Source of the DNA: Nitrospira sp.
Lineage (GTDB): Bacteria; Nitrospirota; Nitrospiria; Nitrospirales; Nitrospiraceae
Length of the DNA stretch: 10,000 nucleotides
Reading direction: 5' to 3'
NCBI GenBank assembly: GCA_020216985.1
Contig: JAIWOH010000006.1
Coordinates: 1-10,000 of the forward strand
A model generated the notes under the pieces. That model made no database searches and was not told the DNA's origin. It saw only the letters and a program-made list of their open reading frames with translations. Positions 7,066 to 10,000 of this stretch are shown in pieces; position 1 is the first letter of the stretch; each line of letters starts with the position of its first letter. A program made the position numbers and the translations under genes.

Positions 7066-7114
7066 AAAAATAAAAAACGCTTCTACACGGATGACAACAT
7101 CCTGTAAAAGCGTT
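7066..7114 (-). terminator. Rho-independent terminator of the hpnH-side transcription unit
   Basis: On the minus strand a stem forms from three paired blocks: 7108-7114 with 7076-7082 (7 bp), 7103-7106 with 7084-7087 (4 bp) and 7098-7102 with 7089-7093 (5 bp), with a four-base loop, one mismatch and one bulged base. It is followed directly by a T-rich run, TTTTTTATTTTT (7077-7066). It lies 102 bases after the stop of the gene at 7216-7854 and upstream of the respiratory operon, so it separates the two units. Confidence 0.88.
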
Positions 7115-7215
7115 CACCATTGCAACCGCACACAGTGTTCCGCCCACGAAACCTCGAGCTCACCTCGACCGACGCGTGAGATCGGTACGGCCCCCACGGG
7201 CTATCAGAGGAATGA
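7115..7215. other. Intergenic spacer
   Basis: Non-coding DNA between the stop at 7216 and the terminator. Only weak short inverted repeats are visible (for example GCCC/GGGC around 7190-7201). I see no gene or clear promoter here. Confidence 0.5.
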
Positions 7216-7854
7216 TTAGGACCTTCGTTTGCCCTGCGATTTTTCTTTCGTCCGTTCCAACTTACGCCCGGAACGGACCATTTTCATCCCCATGAACGCT
7301 CCGACCCCCACGACCATCATCCCCATTCCCATCCAAAACCACTGAAGAGAACCGCTTGCCTCACAGCCGGCTCCAAAATTGACCCGAATCTTTCGCTCGG
7401 ACTCCAGATCTTTCGGGTCGAACTGGACTTTGCGATTTTGCTGCTCCCCCCTTGCTTCAATCAGAATAGGGTCGCCGAGGTTATCGTTATGGAGGTGAAA
7501 TATCGCTTTGTAATATCCGTCGCTATCTGTTTTAACAACTTGCCCGTAAGCAATCTTGGTGTCTTTAATCAAAACGTCTATGCCCGCGACTGCCTTTCCA
7601 TCCACCCCACAGACATACCCATCAACGGTAAAACGATGGTCTGCCTCATGAGTGGCAGAAACCCAAGAAGGAGCCAACGTGCCAGCGACTGCCCAACACG
7701 TGGCCATAGCAAGCCCCCGTGGAATGTCTTTCCACCGTCTGAGCCAAGCTACATTCTGAAACTTGCCTGCCACTCGACTTCCGATAACCCAACGCCACCC
7801 TTGGAATCGAGGCAGACACCGTTTCAGCAAATTTAGGGCGGGGTTTTTTAGCAC
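7216..7854 (-). CDS. Exported protein with carboxypeptidase-regulatory-like domain and C-terminal helix
   Basis: Function unknown. Numbered from GTG 7854 (212 residues), a basic N-terminal stretch (1-47) leads to a hydrophobic export signal (about 48-67, AVAGTLAPSWVSA). A beta-sandwich of the carboxypeptidase-regulatory/CNA-B-like type follows (about 74-160, with DGYVCGVDGKAVAGIDV and TDSDGYYKA). A Met/Gly-rich transmembrane helix (about 170-191) precedes a strongly basic tail, so the domain should sit in the periplasm, anchored by its C-terminus. The start is uncertain: GTG 7854 has GAGAGGGGG upstream, while ATG 7707, with GGGGG upstream, would give 163 residues and a normal-length signal peptide. 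A terminator follows. It is 167 bases from the gene before it and may belong to the hpnH unit or have its own promoter. Confidence 0.8.
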   Translation of the reverse strand: MLKNPALNLLKRCLPRFQGWRWVIGSRVAGKFQNVAWLRRWKDIPRGLAMATCWAVAGTLAPSWVSATHEADHRFTVDGYVCGVDGKAVAGIDVLIKDTKIAYGQVVKTDSDGYYKAIFHLHNDNLGDPILIEARGEQQNRKVQFDPKDLESERKIRVNFGAGCEASGSLQWFWMGMGMMVVGVGAFMGMKMVRSGRKLERTKEKSQGKRRS

Positions 7855-8021
7855 AGCCCCCTCTCTTTGTCAATGAGATGACACACCTTGCTTGATTCAT
7901 ACGTTGACCCGCTCTCTTGAAATACAATGCCTTCGTCTGCTCGGCACACACAAGCCACCATGCTCGTGCTCAACACTTGAAAACCATCGGTTCGGAAAGA
8001 ATGAAAACGGTGATGGAGGAG
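7855..8021. other. Intergenic spacer, no clear signals
   Basis: 167 bases between two minus-strand genes. No intrinsic terminator and no convincing sigma70 promoter is visible. Read-through from the hpnH unit is therefore possible, but an unrecognised promoter here cannot be excluded. Confidence 0.4.
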
Positions 8022-8459
8022 TTACAGCAGTCCGCGGTTCCGTGCATCATCCTCGACTCGCTTCGCCTCGGCTCGTCGCTCAGATTCTTTTTTCGATACC
8101 CACGCTTCCCAGGATTTGCCGTCCGCCGTATCTTCACCGGTAAACGCAATGGTCGCGATCGCACTGTAGGGAATTCGCCGAGGCGATGGATCATCGACGG
8201 GGAAGATCTCGATCCATGGATCGACTCCGCCAACTTCCCGGTTGAACAAATATCCTTCAACAACCTCGCCGGAAGTCAACGTCAGCGTCACGTCGCCACG
8301 ATAGTCCAGTGCAAGCTCCACGACCTCCCCCAATTCCCGCGTCGTTATCGGCCTAAACAAGCGACCTTGGAGAGAAGTGGAGCCATTTGACCCATGATTC
8401 TTCGTGTCGGTCATAAGAGGAAAGTCACCATCTGAAACAAGCAGATCAAATGAGTTCAC
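8022..8459 (-). CDS. Conserved-looking hypothetical soluble protein, possibly a small beta-barrel
   Basis: 145 residues; I do not recognise a family. No signal peptide, membrane helix or cysteine is present. The centre (about 48-107) alternates hydrophobic and polar residues, with a GDVTLTLTSGEVVEGYLFN stretch and then IEIFPVDD and RIPYSAIATIAFTG, which suggests a small Sm-like or SH3-like beta-barrel; the C-terminal 30 residues are charged and helical (KKESERRAEAKR). The start is GTG 8459, chosen because AAGGAAGG lies just upstream; the internal ATG at 8414 is preceded only by pyrimidines. It follows hpnH by 50 bases on the same strand with no terminator, so the two are probably cotranscribed. 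A link to hopanoid or membrane function would be guesswork. Confidence 0.75.
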   Translation of the reverse strand: MNSFDLLVSDGDFPLMTDTKNHGSNGSTSLQGRLFRPITTRELGEVVELALDYRGDVTLTLTSGEVVEGYLFNREVGGVDPWIEIFPVDDPSPRRIPYSAIATIAFTGEDTADGKSWEAWVSKKESERRAEAKRVEDDARNRGLL

Positions 8460-8509
8460 CGGCCTTCCTTTGCAAACTTTAGCCCACGCTCGCCTTCATG
8501 GGGCACACT

Positions 8510-9526
8510 CTATCGCAGCGTCGGCAATAACGTAAGCTTGGCGGTGCGCACAAACCCTGACAGTGAGCCGAACGTATCATTCACCGCCGATGCCTCGTAT
8601 CCACAATGGACCATACATTCGGCGCACTTCTCGTTCTTGCTCGTGCCATAGTTCTGCCATTCCGTCGTATCCAACAATTCCTGGAAGGTTTTTGCATAGC
8701 CGTCCTGCAACAGATAACAGGGTTTCTGCCACCCAAAAATGTTGTAGGTGGGATTGCCCCATGGCGTGCAGTGATAGTCTCGTTTCCCCATCAGGAAATC
8801 CAAAAACAGCGGCGACTGATTGAACTTCCACGAGCTCTTGGGCCGGCTGAGAATTTTCGAGAATAACTCTTTGGTTTTGGCTTTCTTGAGGAAGTGTTGC
8901 TGGTCGGGAGCTTTTTGATAACTGTAGCCGGGCGAAATCATCATCCCCTCAACGCCGAGCATCATCATTTCATCAAAAAACTGGCGCACTCGATCGGGAT
9001 TGGCATCATCGAAGAGCGTGGTATTGGTGGTCACCCGATGGCCCAGCTTCAACGCTTCCTTGATCGCCCTGACGGCGATCTCATACACCCCATCCCGACA
9101 GACGGCCATATCATGCTCGTTCTTGAGCCCGTCCATGTGCACACTGAACGTCAGATACTGCGACGGCTTGAACTCCTTGAGTTTCCGTTCGAGCAAAATC
9201 GCGTTCGTGCAGACATAGAGATACCGTTTTTGCGCCACCAACCCCTCGACAATCCGCCCGATTTCCGGATGAATGAGCGGCTCGCCGCCCGGAATCGCCA
9301 CGATCGGCGCGCCGCACTCCTCGGCCGCAGCCCAGCACTGTTCAGGGGTCAGCCGTTTATCAAGAATATGGTCGGGATACTGAATTTTCCCGCAACCGGC
9401 GCAGGCAAGGTTACACCGGAAGAGGGGTTCCAGCATTAACACCAATGGGTAGCGTTTGACACCCTTCAACTTTTTTGAAAGCACGTAGCTCGCGACGGTC
9501 AACATTTGAGATACGGGGACGGCCAT
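8510..9526 (-). CDS. hpnH: HpnH, radical SAM adenosylhopane synthase
   Basis: Radical SAM enzyme that joins a 5'-deoxyadenosyl group to hopene (diploptene), giving adenosylhopane, the first step to C35 side-chain hopanoids. The 338 residues show the radical SAM cluster motif Cys38, Cys42, Cys45 (CNLACAGC), a GGEPL motif (80-84) that contacts SAM, and a C-terminal cysteine group Cys301, Cys304, Cys308 (CAECMVHC) of the kind that may bind an auxiliary cluster. The N-terminal VPVSQMLTVASYVL and the LMLEPLFRCNL context match HpnH as I remember it. The ATG at 9526 has AAGGAG at proper distance. No other hopanoid gene (shc, hpnG) is in the window, so the pathway must be completed elsewhere. Length is normal for the family. 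Confidence 0.95.
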   Translation of the reverse strand: MAVPVSQMLTVASYVLSKKLKGVKRYPLVLMLEPLFRCNLACAGCGKIQYPDHILDKRLTPEQCWAAAEECGAPIVAIPGGEPLIHPEIGRIVEGLVAQKRYLYVCTNAILLERKLKEFKPSQYLTFSVHMDGLKNEHDMAVCRDGVYEIAVRAIKEALKLGHRVTTNTTLFDDANPDRVRQFFDEMMMLGVEGMMISPGYSYQKAPDQQHFLKKAKTKELFSKILSRPKSSWKFNQSPLFLDFLMGKRDYHCTPWGNPTYNIFGWQKPCYLLQDGYAKTFQELLDTTEWQNYGTSKNEKCAECMVHCGYEASAVNDTFGSLSGFVRTAKLTLLPTLR

Positions 9527-9561
9527 TCCGTTCTCCTTCCACTCGTTCTGTCGTTATAACA

Positions 9562-9576
9562 GCGGCGAACCGCCGC
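9562..9576 (-). promoter_or_regulatory. GC hairpin in the hpnH 5' leader
   Basis: GCGGCG (9562-9567) and CGCCGC (9571-9576) pair perfectly around three bases. The hairpin lies inside the roughly 70-base leader predicted between the promoter and the hpnH start. It may stabilise or tune the mRNA; no T-run follows. Confidence 0.5.
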
Positions 9577-9604
9577 ACGAATTGGCTTGTTCGTAAACGG
9601 ATGG

Positions 9605-9634
9605 ATTCTAACACCCGCTGAAAAGAGCCGTCAA
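9605..9634 (-). promoter_or_regulatory. Sigma70-type promoter for hpnH
   Basis: Minus strand: -35 TTGACG (9634-9629), an 18-base spacer, then -10 TAGAAT (9610-9605). Each box matches the consensus in five of six positions. Transcription would start near 9598, giving a leader of about 70 bases before the hpnH ATG. It is placed after the stop of the gene at the right edge, supporting hpnH as the first gene of its unit. Confidence 0.7.
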
Positions 9635-9696
9635 TTTTTCAGCAAAGTACACGTGGCCACTACCATGCAAGTCAGCATAAAGCTCAGACTGGCAGC

Positions 9697-9760
9697 AGAT
9701 GAGGAGGAATTTTGAAATGGATTCCATCTTGCCCTTTGCTCTTGCCCTCCTCCCTCATCT
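9697..9760. repeat. Long-loop inverted repeat between the edge gene and hpnH
   Basis: AGATGAGGAGGA (9697-9708) is complementary to TCCTCCCTCATCT (9748-9760) except for one extra base. The 39-base loop contains a direct repeat of CTTGCCCT (9729-9736, 9741-9748). It starts just downstream of the edge gene's stop. No T-run follows on the minus strand, so it is at best a weak terminator or a 3'-end stabiliser. Confidence 0.5.
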
Positions 9761-9764
9761 AGGC

Positions 9765-10000
9765 TCAACCCCATTGTTCCTTGGTTTCCTCCGGCAGGTG
9801 AACTTTCCGCAGGTTTGGCACTCCAATCATCGATGGGGCATCACGCGCATCGATAGCAACTCTGGCACCGGAACACTCAAACCGGTAGTGCCTGCCTGTG
9901 ATAGGGCCCAAGGCGGTAAGGCTCGTTCTTCCAACATATTCAAAATAGTGAAAGTCCGGCGTTCGACGAACAGATACGGTTGGTTGTCTGATAACACCAT
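9765..10000 (-). CDS. Small hypothetical protein (5' part beyond window)
   Basis: Partial gene: 77 codons are open from the right edge (first full codon at 9998) to a TGA at 9765-9767. The visible part reads like a compact beta protein: FEYVGRTSLTALGPITGRHY, then RFECSGARVAIDARDAP and a PNLRKV ending. This pattern (YVG, then GPxTGRxYRF, then DxRDAP and an LRxV end) resembles small proteins that I associate loosely with phage or plasmid gene neighbourhoods; this is memory, not a search. A phage or mobile origin is only a possibility. The true start and full length are outside the window. The frame was chosen over the overlapping 57-codon frame beginning at the very last base because its residue pattern is protein-like. 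Confidence 0.6.
   Translation of the reverse strand, partial: GVIRQPTVSVRRTPDFHYFEYVGRTSLTALGPITGRHYRFECSGARVAIDARDAPSMIGVPNLRKVHLPEETKEQWG

Noticed and set aside
7646..7951. Minus-strand frame of 101 codons overlapping the carboxypeptidase-regulatory-like gene
   Set aside because: Out of frame with a gene that has an export signal, domain and anchor helix. Its own translation has no coherent feature.
7981..8021. Possible terminator after the 145-residue gene (CCATC/GATGG followed by TTTT)
   Set aside because: Only five pairs close a loop of more than 20 bases, and the T-run is four bases, so it is too weak to call.
8894..9439. Plus-strand open frame of 181 codons opposite hpnH
   Set aside because: Antisense of a clear radical SAM gene; no motif seen.
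9827..10000. 57-codon minus-strand frame starting with an ATG exactly at the right edge
   Set aside because: The overlapping +1 frame stays open longer and gives a more protein-like sequence. An ATG falling on the last base is most likely chance.

Overview
The window reads as a piece of a chemolithoautotrophic bacterial chromosome, most likely Nitrospira or a close relative (phylum Nitrospirota). The assignment rests on gene content judged from memory: a cytochrome b/Rieske/cytochrome c module in one operon with cytochrome bd-like subunits that lack the usual quinol-oxidase features, next to a hopanoid gene. No database search was possible. Every supported gene lies on the minus strand, so the window is best read from right to left.

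Right edge to about 7,060: a small partial gene enters from the right edge (9765 to beyond 10000). It is followed by the hopanoid side-chain gene hpnH (8510-9526), with a good sigma70-type promoter and a leader hairpin upstream. Two proteins of unknown function follow: a 145-residue soluble protein (8022-8459) and a secreted or membrane-anchored protein with a carboxypeptidase-regulatory-like beta-sandwich (7216-7854). A strong rho-independent terminator at 7066-7114 closes this unit.

6,996 to the left edge: one tightly packed respiratory operon. In transcription order it holds a lipoprotein monohaem cytochrome c (6487-6996), a full-length bd-like subunit I with a signal peptide (4715-6424), a three-helix membrane-anchored cytochrome c (3832-4644), a PRC-barrel/Rieske fusion (2897-3832), a fused b6/subunit-IV-type cytochrome b (1784-2896), a six-helix membrane protein with a cytoplasmic-looking coiled-coil tail (743-1741), and a second bd-like subunit I that runs off the left edge (1-696). 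Spacing is 1-base overlap, zero, or a few tens of bases.

Taken together, the operon looks like a bc/b6f-type complex III built together with two bd-like membrane subunits and dedicated cytochromes c. Cytochrome b and the Rieske protein would handle quinol; the cytochromes c would pass electrons on to, or take them from, the bd-like subunits. The full-length bd-like subunit has almost no Q loop and no glutamate at the E. coli CydA E107 position, so it is unlikely to work as an ordinary quinol-oxidising bd oxidase. The direction of electron flow, and whether these subunits form one supercomplex, cannot be decided from sequence alone.

No tRNA, rRNA, CRISPR array, insertion sequence or origin was seen. 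No gene-free stretch exceeds 300 bases; the longest, 9527-9764, holds the hpnH promoter and leader plus an inverted repeat.
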